Part shown: positions 8,278-17,344 of the stretch, piece after piece
How positions within the stretch are numbered: the stretch's first letter is position 1
Layout: every line of letters starts with the position of its first letter
Assembly (NCBI GenBank): GCA_963790545.1
Contig: CAWBPA010000017.1
Location: forward strand, 186,001 to 250,000
Origin: DATBJG01 sp963790545
Lineage (GTDB): Bacteria > Acidobacteriota > Vicinamibacteria > Vicinamibacterales > JAMQPK01
Direction of reading: 5' to 3'
DNA length: 64,000 bases
Position numbers and translations under genes: made by a program
The notes under the pieces: model-generated
Database searches by the model: none
Told to the model about the DNA's origin: nothing
Seen by the model: only the letters and a program-made list of their open reading frames with translations

Positions 8278-9258
8278 TCAGAGCCATCCCATCTCTCGAT
8301 ATCCCGCCAGCGTTCGTCGAATGCCTTCCTGTAACGAAACGGCTGGCGCGTAGCCGAGCTCCGTGCGCGCCCGCGAGATGTCGAACGCGCGGCTCTTCGT
8401 GAAGAAGTCGACCCGACGTCGATAGAGCGGCGGCTCGATCCGCAGGGGCACGCAGACCGCTTCGCACAGCGCACCCGCAACCCACACCGGCCAGACAGGA
8501 AGATGCCACGTGGGCGCCTTCACGCCAGATTCTCGCGCAATCGCCTCCACGAGCTCGTTCAACGTTGATACTTCCCCGCCACCGATGATGTACGTACCAC
8601 CCGCTGCCTGCGGAGTTTCTCCGCACAAACGCAACCCCTCGACCACGTCGGTCACGAATGTCAGGTGGTAGAAGATCTCGCCCGAACCGAGCGTGATGAA
8701 TCGTCGACGCGCAACGCCTCGGAACAGCTTGAGCAGCCGGCGATCGCCAGGGCCGTAGATCCCGGTCGGCCGCGCCACGGTGTACTCGATCCCGGCTCGG
8801 GCCGCAGCCTGGCGCCCCTCTTGTTCTCCCTCGAGCTTGCTGCGCTGATAGACGTCCCCGGGACGCAGCGGTGCATTCTCGCTGGCCGGCGGGTATTCGA
8901 TGTCCCCATGGACGCCCACCGTGCTGCACTGTACAACCCGTCGGACGCCGGCTTCGCCGCCCGATTCGACAATCGCGCGCACGGCCTCGACGTTGACTGC
9001 TCGATACTCCGACGCCGGAATTCCTGCCTGTCGATACGCGGCGGCCACGTTATAGATCACCTGGGCTCCGCGGACGGCCGTCCCGAGCGACGTGCGATCG
9101 GTGAGATTGCCAGCGACGAGCTCGATCCCGATCTCACGAAGCGCGGTTGCGCGCGCGGGGTCCCGAACGAGCGCCGTGACATGGTGACCGCGCCGGGCGA
9201 GCTCGCGGGCCAGCTGCGATCCCGTAAACCCGGTCGCCCCGGTGACTAGGACGCGCAA
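8278..9258 (-). CDS. NAD-dependent epimerase/dehydratase (extended SDR)
   Basis: 326 residues. The Rossmann motif TGATGFTGSQLA (residues 6-17) follows the TTG start codon directly, so the start is well placed. The catalytic region contains CSTVGVHG and YQRSKLEGEQ, the YxxxK pair of extended short-chain dehydrogenases. The family interconverts or dehydrates nucleotide sugars or acts on related alcohols. The overall pattern recalls hopanoid-associated sugar epimerases, but the substrate is not readable. Its start overlaps the methyltransferase stop by 13 bases. Confidence 0.85.
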   Translation of the reverse strand: MRVLVTGATGFTGSQLARELARRGHHVTALVRDPARATALREIGIELVAGNLTDRTSLGTAVRGAQVIYNVAAAYRQAGIPASEYRAVNVEAVRAIVESGGEAGVRRVVQCSTVGVHGDIEYPPASENAPLRPGDVYQRSKLEGEQEGRQAAARAGIEYTVARPTGIYGPGDRRLLKLFRGVARRRFITLGSGEIFYHLTFVTDVVEGLRLCGETPQAAGGTYIIGGGEVSTLNELVEAIARESGVKAPTWHLPVWPVWVAGALCEAVCVPLRIEPPLYRRRVDFFTKSRAFDISRARTELGYAPAVSLQEGIRRTLAGYREMGWL

Positions 9259-9992
9259 CGCTCCGCCACGACAGTGACCGGCGAACCGGCAAGGCGCAGC
9301 AACCCCGCGGCAGCCAGGCCACGTTCGATCGCAATCGTAAACGTGCGCGAGCCCACGAGCTTGTGGAACGCAATTGGCAGCACGAATTGCCGATGGACAT
9401 GCTGCACGCGAAAGCCGTGACGTTCCACTTCCCGTCGAACCGTCCGCAGACTCAACACGCGGTAGGCTTCAACCTGCCACCCCAACGCCTGCGTGCCGCG
9501 CCGTGTGACCGCCTGAACCGCCGCGGCACTGGTCAGCGCCGGGAAGTCGAAGACGACACGCCGGCGAGTAACCCGGCAGAGCTCCTCCAGACAACGTCGC
9601 CAGTCGGGCGCGTGCATGATCAACCGCAGGCTGACCGCGTGGTCGAACACCTGCGTCGCGAACGACAACGCGTGAGCATCCTGACGCTCGAACCTCACCG
9701 TGAGGTTTGCCGCGGTCGCCCGGCTGCGAGCGGCGACGAGCATCTCGGCGGATGCATCGATGCCCGTGACCTGGGCGCCCCAACGCGCGAGGGCCAATGC
9801 GGCCCGGCCTGTCCCCGTGCCCACATCAATGACGGGACATCCTGCGAGGTCACCCAGCGCCTCGCGCAAGACACGCTCCTGATCTTCCAGGAGCAGCGTC
9901 CCGATTGGCCCGCCAAATCGCAAGCAATCGAAACGTTCGGCCATGGCCGGATCGGCGTAGACCGCGTAGCTGTAATGGGAACGGACGTTCAT
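9246..9992 (-). CDS. Class I SAM-dependent methyltransferase
   Basis: 248 residues. Motif I VIDVGTGTGRAALALARWG (about residues 55-73) and the acidic residue in VTGIDAS bind S-adenosylmethionine; FDHAVSLRLIMHAPDWRRCLEE continues the fold as in UbiE/SmtA-like enzymes. The acceptor is unknown; the genes on both sides point to a glycan or lipid precursor. It overlaps the upstream GT4 gene by four bases (9989-9992) and the downstream epimerase by 13. Confidence 0.85.
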   Translation of the reverse strand: MNVRSHYSYAVYADPAMAERFDCLRFGGPIGTLLLEDQERVLREALGDLAGCPVIDVGTGTGRAALALARWGAQVTGIDASAEMLVAARSRATAANLTVRFERQDAHALSFATQVFDHAVSLRLIMHAPDWRRCLEELCRVTRRRVVFDFPALTSAAAVQAVTRRGTQALGWQVEAYRVLSLRTVRREVERHGFRVQHVHRQFVLPIAFHKLVGSRTFTIAIERGLAAAGLLRLAGSPVTVVAERCAS

Positions 9993-11203
9993 ATAGCCTG
10001 GCTGTTCGCTTTAGACTTCAGGCCGCGGGCAGATGGATCAGCGGCAAGCGCGGCGCAGGCTTCCCGCGTCCGGTCCAGGTAGGCATCGTAGCTGTAGCGT
10101 GTTTCGGCCAGCGTGCGCGCCTGCGCCCCAACTCTCCGTGCCAGTGCCCTATCGGTCAGCGCGCGCACGATCCCTTCGCCGAACGCCTCCGCTGTTGGCT
10201 CGGTCAAAATGGCGACCTCGTCAGTGAGCACTTGTGTGTGTGTCAGGAGGCGTGTCGCCACAATCGGTTTGGCGGCCCTGAGGTACTGGTAGATCTTCAG
10301 CGGTGTATTCGTGCCTTTGCTGCGCGGGGACACCAGGACATCGGCCGCCTCCAGATACGCCGGAATCTCCTCCGCCGGACGTTCACCCACGAGCAGCATG
10401 CACTCTTCCAGGCCAACGGATTTCGCTTCCTCACGAAGGTGGGCGACCTGATCGGCATTTCCACCAACCAGCACGATGCGCGTGTCTGGATGCGTGGCGT
10501 GTACCAGCCTTGCCGCAGCGAGCAAGAGATCCAGGCCCTGATAGGCCTCAAAGGTTCCCGTATACAGCACGGTCGGCGTCGACGGGGACAGCCCCAGTTC
10601 TTCGCGAACCGCTTGTCCCGACCGGTGGGCCGGCCCGTCGCCGGCACCAGGGGCATTTTCAATCAGCACGGTTCGGGCGCCGGGATCAATCGCCCGGACC
10701 GTCTCCTGCAGATGCGGACAAATCACGACGATGACGCGGGAACGACGGATGACAAAACGCTCGAGGACCGTAAACAGCGCGCGCAGACTGCGTGAGCGAC
10801 TGAACGCAAAATTCGACAACTGCTGCGGCAGGCTCGAGTGCATGTCGTAGAGATGGGGCACGCGGAGAAGCGCCGCCAGTCCCACGCCAATCGCGCTCCC
10901 TTCCTCGTGCGAGTGCACAAGGTCGTACCGATGTTGCAGGGCCTGCCGGGTCGCGGTGACGGCCAGCGCAATGTCAAGCGGTACCTTCGCAAAGGATGGC
11001 CCGATCCGCACGCGCGCGACGAACGGAGGGCGGACGCACCGGACAATCCGGAGTCCCGGCAACGACACGTCGCGTCCGAACGGATACGTGACCAGGTCGA
11101 CGGTATGGCCGAGCTCCAGCAGGGCTCGGATGCGGTGGTACTCGCTGAAGGGCGTCCCGCGCGCCTCGAAGAACGGCTCGGGCGCGATCATCAGGATGTG
11201 CAT
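9989..11203 (-). CDS. Glycosyltransferase family 4
   Basis: About 404 residues from the ATG at 11203, chosen because MHILMIAPEPFFEARGTPFS is the usual beginning of this subfamily; a start 33 bases upstream would add an unconserved tail. The donor domain has VLYTGTFEAYQGLDLLL, IVLVGGNADQV and an SPRSKGTNTPLKIYQYLRAAKPIVAT segment in place of the common E-x7-E block, as in GT4 enzymes acting on lipid-linked intermediates. It is the first gene of the run down to 8278 (overlaps of 4 and 13 bases). Confidence 0.87.
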   Translation of the reverse strand: MHILMIAPEPFFEARGTPFSEYHRIRALLELGHTVDLVTYPFGRDVSLPGLRIVRCVRPPFVARVRIGPSFAKVPLDIALAVTATRQALQHRYDLVHSHEEGSAIGVGLAALLRVPHLYDMHSSLPQQLSNFAFSRSRSLRALFTVLERFVIRRSRVIVVICPHLQETVRAIDPGARTVLIENAPGAGDGPAHRSGQAVREELGLSPSTPTVLYTGTFEAYQGLDLLLAAARLVHATHPDTRIVLVGGNADQVAHLREEAKSVGLEECMLLVGERPAEEIPAYLEAADVLVSPRSKGTNTPLKIYQYLRAAKPIVATRLLTHTQVLTDEVAILTEPTAEAFGEGIVRALTDRALARRVGAQARTLAETRYSYDAYLDRTREACAALAADPSARGLKSKANSQAI

Positions 11204-11336
11204 GCCGCTCCGGCGATTGTAAGGGGGCGATCCCACGCGGTCAACGCGGTCAGGAACATACGGGCATCCGCGTCACGGGTTTCGAAGTTGGGGTGCGGGC
11301 TTCGGGCGCCCTCGCGAGCGCCCGGTCGCAGGGGTC

Positions 11337-12111
11337 TCAGGGGAATAGGGCTTCGCCTTTGAACCGGATCCGGACGCCGGCGCCGATTTGGAACCCACCG
11401 ACACGCACGTCGACCGCCTGATCCCCTGCCGAGACGTCTGCTGTCGGCCCTCCGCTGAAGCGCGCGAACCCGCCGGCCCCAATCTGCGGCGTGAGCATGT
11501 ACAGTCCAGTCGACGCCCACATTGAAACCTATCGCGTTTCCGTCGGCTTGACTCACCTGCGGGGTCACAACCGGCGTAAAGGGCGGGGTCTCCGGAAGAG
11601 GAATGGTGACACCAGTGACGAGGTCCTGGCTGACCATGAAAATCGACGGGCCGCCAAACACCGCCAGGTCGGTCTTTTCGGAAAGCTGAATCATCCAGAG
11701 GCCGAAGATGTTGATGGCCACCTCGGAATGCTCCAGTCCCGCGGCCGCGGTGTTCACCGTGCGCGGTTGATCGAAAAAGATGGGGTGCGGAATCGTCGCC
11801 TGCACGGGCGCATCGGCGGTATTGCTGAACCGTGTGAAGCCGACCCCCACACCGATATTGCGCCGGAGCCGGACGCCGCCGGTGAAGTCAAAGAGGAAGC
11901 CGCCCCCGTTGTCATAACTGGTATTGGCGGTACCCGTTTCGTCGTAGAGCGGAAAGGTCAGTGAGCTCTCGAACTGGTGCGACTGCGTCTGGGCCCCTAC
12001 ACTCACGTTGACAAACGCTCGATCTTCCCACTCGATGATCTGAGCCTGCACTTCGGAAGCTCCAGCTATCGTGATGATGCCTACCACAGCCAGCCACATC
12101 GTCTTCTGCAT
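11337..12111 (-). CDS. Outer-membrane beta-barrel protein, frameshifted as read
   Basis: Read with one frame change near 11516, the product is 257 residues. It starts MQKTMWLAVVGIITIAGASEVQAQ, a signal peptide cut after AQA; an in-frame ATG at 12123 is too close to the AAAGGG ribosome site to be preferred. The mature part has barrel-like strands (AFVNVSVGAQTQSHQFE, GGFLFDFTGGVRLRRNIGVGVGFTRFS) and, after the shift, IGAGGFARFSGG and FQIGAGVRIRFKGEALF, an ending with a near-terminal Phe typical of OmpA-like barrels. Without the frame change the tail is an Arg-rich nonsense sequence. Divergent from the lipoprotein gene at 12473. Confidence 0.7.
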
Positions 12112-12130
12112 CACTATGGTCATCCCTTTC

Positions 12131-12270
12131 TTGTAAGCGATCGTCTCGTTGCTCTTTTGAGACGATCGTTTTTGTAAGCGATCGCCGTCTCCGGTCAGCT
12201 TTTCGTAAGCGGGGGACGCGCTTTGTAAGCGACGGACATCCGACAACCTCGATCGCGGCTGTCCGTAAAG
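12131..12270. promoter_or_regulatory. Phased GTAAGC direct repeats in a divergent promoter region
   Basis: GTAAGC occurs at 12133, 12174, 12205 and 12225, mostly as TTTGTAAGCGA or close variants, with a weaker GTAAAG at 12264. The steps are 41, 31, 20 and 39 bases, close to 4, 3, 2 and 4 helical turns, so all copies face nearly the same side of the DNA. The array lies between divergent envelope-protein genes. This suits cooperative binding by a regulator, but no regulator is identified. Confidence 0.5.
12138..12168. promoter_or_regulatory. Perfect 10-bp inverted repeat near the start of the outer-membrane protein gene
   Basis: CGATCGTCTC (12138-12147) and GAGACGATCG (12159-12168) flank an 11-nt loop. 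On the plus strand a T5 run follows, so this strand looks like an intrinsic terminator. On the minus strand the hairpin would lie about 27 bases before the outer-membrane protein start codon, in its leader. Confidence 0.55.
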
Positions 12271-12472
12271 ACTACACATCGTCGTACGCGCACCATCGCG
12301 CCCCATCGTAACACGCCGAGTACACAGCCGAGCTGGAAAGTCTGAGTGAAACAAAATCTACAGTCCGTACTTGTACCTGCCGAAGACATGAGTTATCATT
12401 GCAGAGCCTTGGGGTGCCTCGCCGTGCGGCGCTCTGATCCGTCAACCCCGACAATCTGTTTCGGAGTTTTGA

Positions 12473-13571
12473 ATGGTTAAGAAGTTACTTGTGTGTAGCG
12501 TCCTGGCGGCCGCTCTGGCCGGAGCGTGCGCTGATGGCAAAGACAATCCACTCTCCCCCAGCGCAGCCGTTCCTCTTGGTACAGGCGCCGCTCCCGATGG
12601 CTCGACGTTGAAGGCGACGGCTCCCGCGGCGATTTCGCCGGTCAACAACCAGCGGCTCGACACACCAGAGATTCTCCTGACTGTCCGCAACTCCACAGCC
12701 AATTTCGCAAGCCCCGTACCCTTGGCCTATCGTTTCGAAGTCTACAATGCGGCCGGCGCGCGGGTGTATCAGTCGGGCCTTATTCCGGGTGAAAGCGACG
12801 GCACGACCGACCACGCCGTCACGGCCCAGCTCGACGGTGACCAGACGTATCAGTGGTGGGCCCGCGCCGAGTTCAACAACGCGTTCGGCCCCTGGGGCGC
12901 GCGTGCGGCGTTCTTCCTCGAGAACACCAACGGATACATCCGCGGCAACGAGCTGTACGACCCGCTCATCAACGGCAGGACCATCGGCCAGATTCACGGT
13001 CCGGTGACCTTTATTCCGGGCGTCGGAGTGAGACTCGAGTCGCAGTTGAGCTATATCAGTTACGAGCTGCAGCAGACGCTGCACGAAGGCGAGTTCTCGA
13101 TCCTGGTGACCGGAATGCCCAGCAACACCGACGGGAACAAGACCAAGCTCTTTGCCATGGCTGAAGGGTATTCCGACATCGTCGTCAATGATCGGCGGAT
13201 GACTGTCGAGAAGCGCGGCGATCCCCCCGGAGTGGTTGCGTGGCGACTGATCACCGCTGACGATCAAGTCGATACCGAGGGACCGGAGCGCGTCACGGTC
13301 AACTTTGATGAGAACCAGACCTATTTTTGGGAAGCGACCTGGCGCAGCAACTTCTTCAACCTCCTCGTCAAGGAGGGCGGCGTCAACGGACCCAAGATTT
13401 ACGATATGGGAAAAGGGTTCCACGGACGCGCGTACCGATCCGGTTCCGCACGTCATTTACATTGGCGCGCCGGTTGGGCGCAGCGGGCCGGAAGGTGCGT
13501 CGGTCGATCACGTCATCATCCGACAGGTCTGGGTCTCGAATCGTCCACGGCCGGCGTTTGCCAACAAGTAG
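12473..13571 (+). CDS. Lipoprotein with Fn3-like and LamG-like regions (paralogue 1), frameshifted as read
   Basis: Repaired product is 365 residues. GGAG stands 6 bases before the ATG. Residues 1-20 are a lipoprotein signal with lipobox LAGAC (Cys20). An Fn3-like region (YRFEVYNAAGARVYQSG ... YQWWARAEF) is followed by a region starting GNELYDPLINGRTIGQI that aligns along its length with the lipoprotein at 34749. The frame breaks near 13408-13422, in GGGAAAAGGG. In the next frame the expected ending follows: HVIYIGAPVGRSG, then NRPRPAFANK and a stop at 13569. Function unknown; probably a cell-surface glycan-binding or structural lipoprotein. Confidence 0.7.
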
Positions 13572-13766
13572 GCCCGTCGAAGCACATGTTCTACGGCCAG
13601 AAGGTAAGGCCCACGTGACGTGGGTCTTACCGCTGCCGAGCTAGACAGGCCCACTCCGTGAACTAAACCTTTCGCGTACGGCGGTCGATACGTCATGAGA
13701 GACCGGTCGTCATCGGTATCTCATTCGTCTGTACACAACCAGCGCCAGTGAAGGGTGTTAGAGGTT

Positions 13767-14912
13767 ATGTGGGGCAGGACTGTCCATTTCATCGCAGCAC
13801 TGTTGTTCGCCAGTTTCGTAATCGCGTGTGACGCCACGAAGAGTTCGAATCCACTCAGCCCCTCGGTCGCGGGGCCGATGCCGGGGGTGGCGATTACAGC
13901 TCCGAAATTACTCGAACCCAACAACGGGTGGGAAGTCGACCACAACGCTCAGCCGGTACGGCTCATGCTCGAAAACTCGTCGAGCAACGGTCCGCGACCG
14001 GTTACGTACATTTTCGAAGTGGCATCGGATGCCGGATTCGGCAATGTCGTGTTCAGCCGTGGCGGCGTCCCGCCGGGTGACGAGGGGCGCACCAGCATCC
14101 AGCTGAGCGATCGACTTCCGACGGGAGTTCCGTTTTTCTGGCGGGCGAAAGCCGAGGACGGTGCGAATGCCAGCGGGTACTCCGCGCCGGTGTCGTTTTC
14201 CGTGATCACGCCGGTGCTGATCGACATGCCCGTTCCGCTCTCGCCGGTTGGTGCGACGGAGATCGAAACCAATCAGCCGACATTCCGAATGAGGAATCCG
14301 GCACGCTCCGGGCCCGCAGGAGCGCTCGTGTACCAACTGCAGGTGGGTCCGCACGAGGCCTTCGCGTCTCCAATTGCCGTGTATCAGATTGGGGAGCACC
14401 CCGGCGAAACGCAGTTCGACGCGCCGCTGCAGTTGCCGTTCAGCCAGCTGTTCTTCTGGCGCGTGCGGTCGTTCGACACCGGGTCGAGCGGAGTTGTGGG
14501 TCCATGGTCGGCCGCCCAGCCATTTCGTACGGGGACGGCGCCGGCTGCGCCACTACCGGGCGGGGGCGGGGGTTCACCAGGCAATCCCTGTACTCAGAAC
14601 TCGCCGCTTGGAATCGTTCAGTGCCGGCGCAGCCAGCACGGGCACATGGGCAGAAGCGAAACTGTGGCGTTCCTTCGCGGCGTCGCCAGGGATCTCAACG
14701 CGGCTGGAATCGCCGGAGGGCCATTCGGGCTTCTGCGGAAAGACTCCGGCAACCAGTGCGACGGGTATTCGTGCGATATCGTCTGCGCGGGTCAGGGCAC
14801 CGGGCAGCGGCAGTGGGACGTCCTCAGCGACTGGGATGGTGCTCAGGCGCCTGTGTGGAACGGGCCCGAGACATGGCCACATATTCGCGTCGACGCGTGC
14901 GAGATTCAATAA
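13767..14912 (+). CDS. Lipoprotein with two Fn3-like repeats (paralogue 2)
   Basis: About 381 residues from the ATG at 13767; a GTG 12 bases upstream is possible. The N-terminus MWGRTVHFIAALLFASFVIAC is a lipoprotein signal (Cys21), followed by SSNPLSPSVAG as in paralogue 1. Two Fn3-like units follow (YIFEVASDAGF ... PFFWRAKAED and YQLQVGPHEAF ... FFWRVRSFDTG). The C-terminal third differs: after a GGGGGSPGNP linker comes a roughly 115-residue Cys-containing domain ending PHIRVDACEIQ. That domain is not recognised. It sits 195 bases after paralogue 1. Confidence 0.72.
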   Translation: MWGRTVHFIAALLFASFVIACDATKSSNPLSPSVAGPMPGVAITAPKLLEPNNGWEVDHNAQPVRLMLENSSSNGPRPVTYIFEVASDAGFGNVVFSRGGVPPGDEGRTSIQLSDRLPTGVPFFWRAKAEDGANASGYSAPVSFSVITPVLIDMPVPLSPVGATEIETNQPTFRMRNPARSGPAGALVYQLQVGPHEAFASPIAVYQIGEHPGETQFDAPLQLPFSQLFFWRVRSFDTGSSGVVGPWSAAQPFRTGTAPAAPLPGGGGGSPGNPCTQNSPLGIVQCRRSQHGHMGRSETVAFLRGVARDLNAAGIAGGPFGLLRKDSGNQCDGYSCDIVCAGQGTGQRQWDVLSDWDGAQAPVWNGPETWPHIRVDACEIQ

Positions 14913-14930
14913 GTCTGAAGGCTGAAGTCT

Positions 14931-14968
14931 AGTCTCAAGTCTCAAGTGGAGCCTTGAGACTTGAGACT
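14931..14968. terminator. Perfect 16-bp inverted repeat downstream of lipoprotein paralogue 2
   Basis: AGTCTCAAGTCTCAAG and its exact complement CTTGAGACTTGAGACT enclose a 6-nt loop, starting 19 bases after the stop, with only TTT afterwards. It may act as a transcript 3' end. The arms are themselves tandem copies of one short word. Confidence 0.55.
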
Positions 14969-15040
14969 TTCCCGACCATGGCTTAGACTGGCTGTGGGGC
15001 TTTTCGTAAAGCCCAGAGACTAAAGCCCATAGCCCACTGA

Positions 15041-16201
15041 ATGTCCACCGACACCTTCCGGCTCCAGTACCTCGCCCGAACGGCGGCCGGAGTGCCGCGC
15101 GATCTTGCCAATTCGTTCGTTGTCTCCCGGTTCAAAGCCATTCGTCCGACCGTGCTCATCTATAACTGCACGTTCGTGTGCGACGCACGCTGCGAAATGT
15201 GCGGCAACTGGAAAATGGGAGACCGGAAGTCGGATATGACCCTCGAGCAGCTCGATGCGGTCATGAATCATCGCTTCTGGGGCGCGATTGAAAACGTAAA
15301 CATTTCCGGCGGCGAGCCGACCACGCGGAACGACCTGCCGGACATGGTGGAACTGTTTCAACGGCGGTTGCCGCGAATGCGAAAGATCGGCGTCAATACG
15401 ACCGGTCTGACGCCGCATCGCGCCATCCCGATGCTCACGCGCATCGTCAAGTTCTGCGCCGACGAAGATCTGCTCCTGAGCGTGCGCGTCTCCCTCGATG
15501 GAATCGGCGACATCCACAATCAGGTCCGCCAGGTCAAGAGTGGTTTCGAGAAGGCCTGCCAGACGATTGAAGCCATGCAGGTGCTGGCGCAGGAGCACTC
15601 GAACTTTCAATTCGGGTTGGCCGCCACCATATTTGCGACAAACCTCGATGACGCCCAGAACATTCTGGCGTGGGCGCGCGAGCGCAGGCTGGACATCGTG
15701 TTCAACATGCTGCGGTTCACCGAGAACATGTTGAACAACAAAGGGCTCGAGGAAAAGATCGCGTTCCGGAAACGCGAGGAAGAGTTCATGCGGCAGTTTT
15801 TTCTGGACCGTGTGACCGAAGAGTCGGTGCTGAGCGGCCAGTCGTTCATGTACCTGCATTATGCGGACATGATTGCCAATGGTTATCAGCGCACGATGCC
15901 CTGCCCGTTCCAGAGTCAGGGCTTGCTCCTCAATCCGGAAGGCAATCTCTTCTACTGCGAGAATTCGGAAAAGATCGGCAACGTCCTTGACGAGCCCGCT
16001 GAAAGCCTGTACTTCCGCGCTGCTAACCTTGCGCACCGCGAAGACATCAAAAATCGAACCTGCCCGACCTGCCTGAGTCCGTGCCAGGTGAATGTCGGTG
16101 CCATGAAGCAGGTCATCCCCTACGTCAAGTTCCTTCGCCGTGCGTATCAGGTCAAACACGACCCGCGCCGGCACCTCGAGACCCTCCCCACGGCACAGTG
16201 A
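15041..16201 (+). CDS. Radical SAM protein with C-terminal cysteine (SPASM-like) region
   Basis: 386 residues. The cluster motif CDARCEMC (C47, C51, C54) coordinates the 4Fe-4S cluster, and NVNISGGEPTTR is the GGE motif for SAM binding. The C-terminus has further cysteines (CPF near residue 287, YCEN near 306, RTCPTCLSPC near 344-351), as in SPASM/twitch domains that bind auxiliary clusters. The reaction is unknown. The next gene, on the same strand, is a flippase-like membrane protein, which suggests work on a lipid or glycan precursor. Confidence 0.82.
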   Translation: MSTDTFRLQYLARTAAGVPRDLANSFVVSRFKAIRPTVLIYNCTFVCDARCEMCGNWKMGDRKSDMTLEQLDAVMNHRFWGAIENVNISGGEPTTRNDLPDMVELFQRRLPRMRKIGVNTTGLTPHRAIPMLTRIVKFCADEDLLLSVRVSLDGIGDIHNQVRQVKSGFEKACQTIEAMQVLAQEHSNFQFGLAATIFATNLDDAQNILAWARERRLDIVFNMLRFTENMLNNKGLEEKIAFRKREEEFMRQFFLDRVTEESVLSGQSFMYLHYADMIANGYQRTMPCPFQSQGLLLNPEGNLFYCENSEKIGNVLDEPAESLYFRAANLAHREDIKNRTCPTCLSPCQVNVGAMKQVIPYVKFLRRAYQVKHDPRRHLETLPTAQ

Positions 16202-16203
16202 CA

Positions 16204-16258
16204 CAAGGTCAAAGGGCAAAGGTCAAAGGGCAAAGGTACGTTGACCTTTAACCTTTGT
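16204..16258. repeat. Self-complementary run of AAGGTCAAAGGGC words
   Basis: Right after the radical SAM stop, tandem copies of AAGGTCAAAGGGC are followed by TTGACCTTTAACCTTTG, which is complementary. The predicted hairpin overlaps the start region of the next gene, so its TTG start would lie in the distal arm. Confidence 0.45.
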
Positions 16259-17212
16259 AGGCTCCTCGTTGCCGTCGTCCTGCTGGCTGTCCTCTTCTGG
16301 CGCAGCGACCCCGCCGAGGTCTGGCGGGTCGGTACGAACGCCAAGGCAGGACCGCTGCTAATGGCCCTTGCGCTGGTGTTCGTCGACCGGGCGCTCATGG
16401 CCTGGCGATGGTTCGAGCTCCTGCGACCCATCGAACCTGGAAGACTTCCCTCCTTCGGCAAAATTCTGCAGATCTTCTTTGTCAGCACGTTTGTCGGCAC
16501 ATTTCTTCCGGGCAGCATTGGCGGAGATGCGGTGCGAGCCTACAGTCTGTCGCGTCATGGGGTCACCCCGGGAGATTCGCTCGTGTCGGTCATGCTCGAT
16601 CGTATGCTCGGCGTGCTGTCCCTGCTCCTGATGGCACTGGGTAGTCTGTTGTTGGCACGCGACCTGGCGGCAAATGCCGGGCTCGTTCTCGCGCTCGTTT
16701 TCACGGCGTCTGTTTGCGCGTTCGCGGCGGGCCTCGTTTTCAGCTCACGGATGGAGACCCTCGCGGTTGGCCTTCTGGCGCGGCTGCCGTGGGCGAGGGC
16801 GCGTCAATTGGGCGATGCGGCGGTCGGTGCGACGAGGCGGTATTCGAGGTATCGCGCGTCGCTCATGCTGGTGCTCGCGGGATCGCTTGGCGTGCAGGTC
16901 CTGCGAATCATCCAGGCCTGGTATCTCGGATTAGCGCTCGGCGTGACGCAGCCGCTCACCGTGTACTTCGCGTTCGTGCCCCTCATTCTGCTGATCATGC
17001 TTCTTCCGATCACAATCAACGGAATTGGCACGAGCCAGGCCGCCTTCGTCTGGCTGTTTGGCCTGGCCGGCACCCCGGACGCGCAAGCCTTCGCGTTGTC
17101 GGTGTTGTTTGTCGCGCTGGGTGTTGTCGGCAACTTGCCCGGCGCGGTGCTGTACGCAATGCAGGGGACCCAGCGTCAGGCCACCTATCGCACAGGATCC
17201 AGCGCACGCTAA
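16241..17212 (+). CDS. Flippase-like integral membrane protein (LPG synthase TM / AglD family)
   Basis: 323 residues starting at TTG, with seven to eight hydrophobic segments. The segment FVSTFVGTFLPGSIGGDAVRAYSLSR is the signature of the UPF0104/LPG_synthase_TM family (the membrane half of MprF and archaeal AglD), and NGIGTSQAAFVWLFGLAG is its second conserved loop. These proteins are thought to move or process polyprenyl-linked or phosphatidyl lipids. The last codons, AGC GCA CGC TAA, lie inside a GCGCACGCT palindrome, so the repeat supplies the C-terminus and stop. Confidence 0.82.
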   Translation: MTFNLCRLLVAVVLLAVLFWRSDPAEVWRVGTNAKAGPLLMALALVFVDRALMAWRWFELLRPIEPGRLPSFGKILQIFFVSTFVGTFLPGSIGGDAVRAYSLSRHGVTPGDSLVSVMLDRMLGVLSLLLMALGSLLLARDLAANAGLVLALVFTASVCAFAAGLVFSSRMETLAVGLLARLPWARARQLGDAAVGATRRYSRYRASLMLVLAGSLGVQVLRIIQAWYLGLALGVTQPLTVYFAFVPLILLIMLLPITINGIGTSQAAFVWLFGLAGTPDAQAFALSVLFVALGVVGNLPGAVLYAMQGTQRQATYRTGSSAR

Positions 17213-17221
17213 AGCGTGCGC
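17202..17221. repeat. Palindromic repeat, GCGCACGCT type, overlapping a gene end
   Basis: GCGCACGCT-AA-AGCGTGCGC. The TAA stop of the flippase-like gene is at 17210-17212, inside the palindrome. Confidence 0.85.
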
Positions 17222-17238
17222 GCCAGAGGGGTCGACCA

Positions 17239-17258
17239 GCGCACGCTGAAGCGTGCGC
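17239..17258. repeat. Palindromic repeat, GCGCACGCT type
   Basis: GCGCACGCT-GA-AGCGTGCGC followed by GCTACA. Second of three copies of this type within 280 bases. Confidence 0.85.
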
Positions 17259-17299
17259 GCTACAAGACAACGACAAGACTCTGACGATGACGTTGTAGC

Positions 17300-17319
17300 G
17301 CGGGGGCTTTAGCCCCCGC
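17300..17319. repeat. Palindromic repeat, GCGGGGGCT type
   Basis: GCGGGGGCT-TT-AGCCCCCGC preceded by TGTA. It lies in the same five-copy cluster. Confidence 0.85.
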
Positions 17320-17344
17320 CGGTGTGCCATTCACGCAACGAGGT

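Noticed and set aside
12138..12175. An intrinsic terminator for a plus-strand transcript
   Set aside because: Hairpin and T-run fit, but no plus-strand gene ends just upstream, so it is listed only as a hairpin with uncertain role.
15020..16219. 399-codon open frame antisense to the radical SAM gene
   Set aside because: The plus strand has the CDARCEMC and GGE motifs; the minus frame has no recognisable domain.
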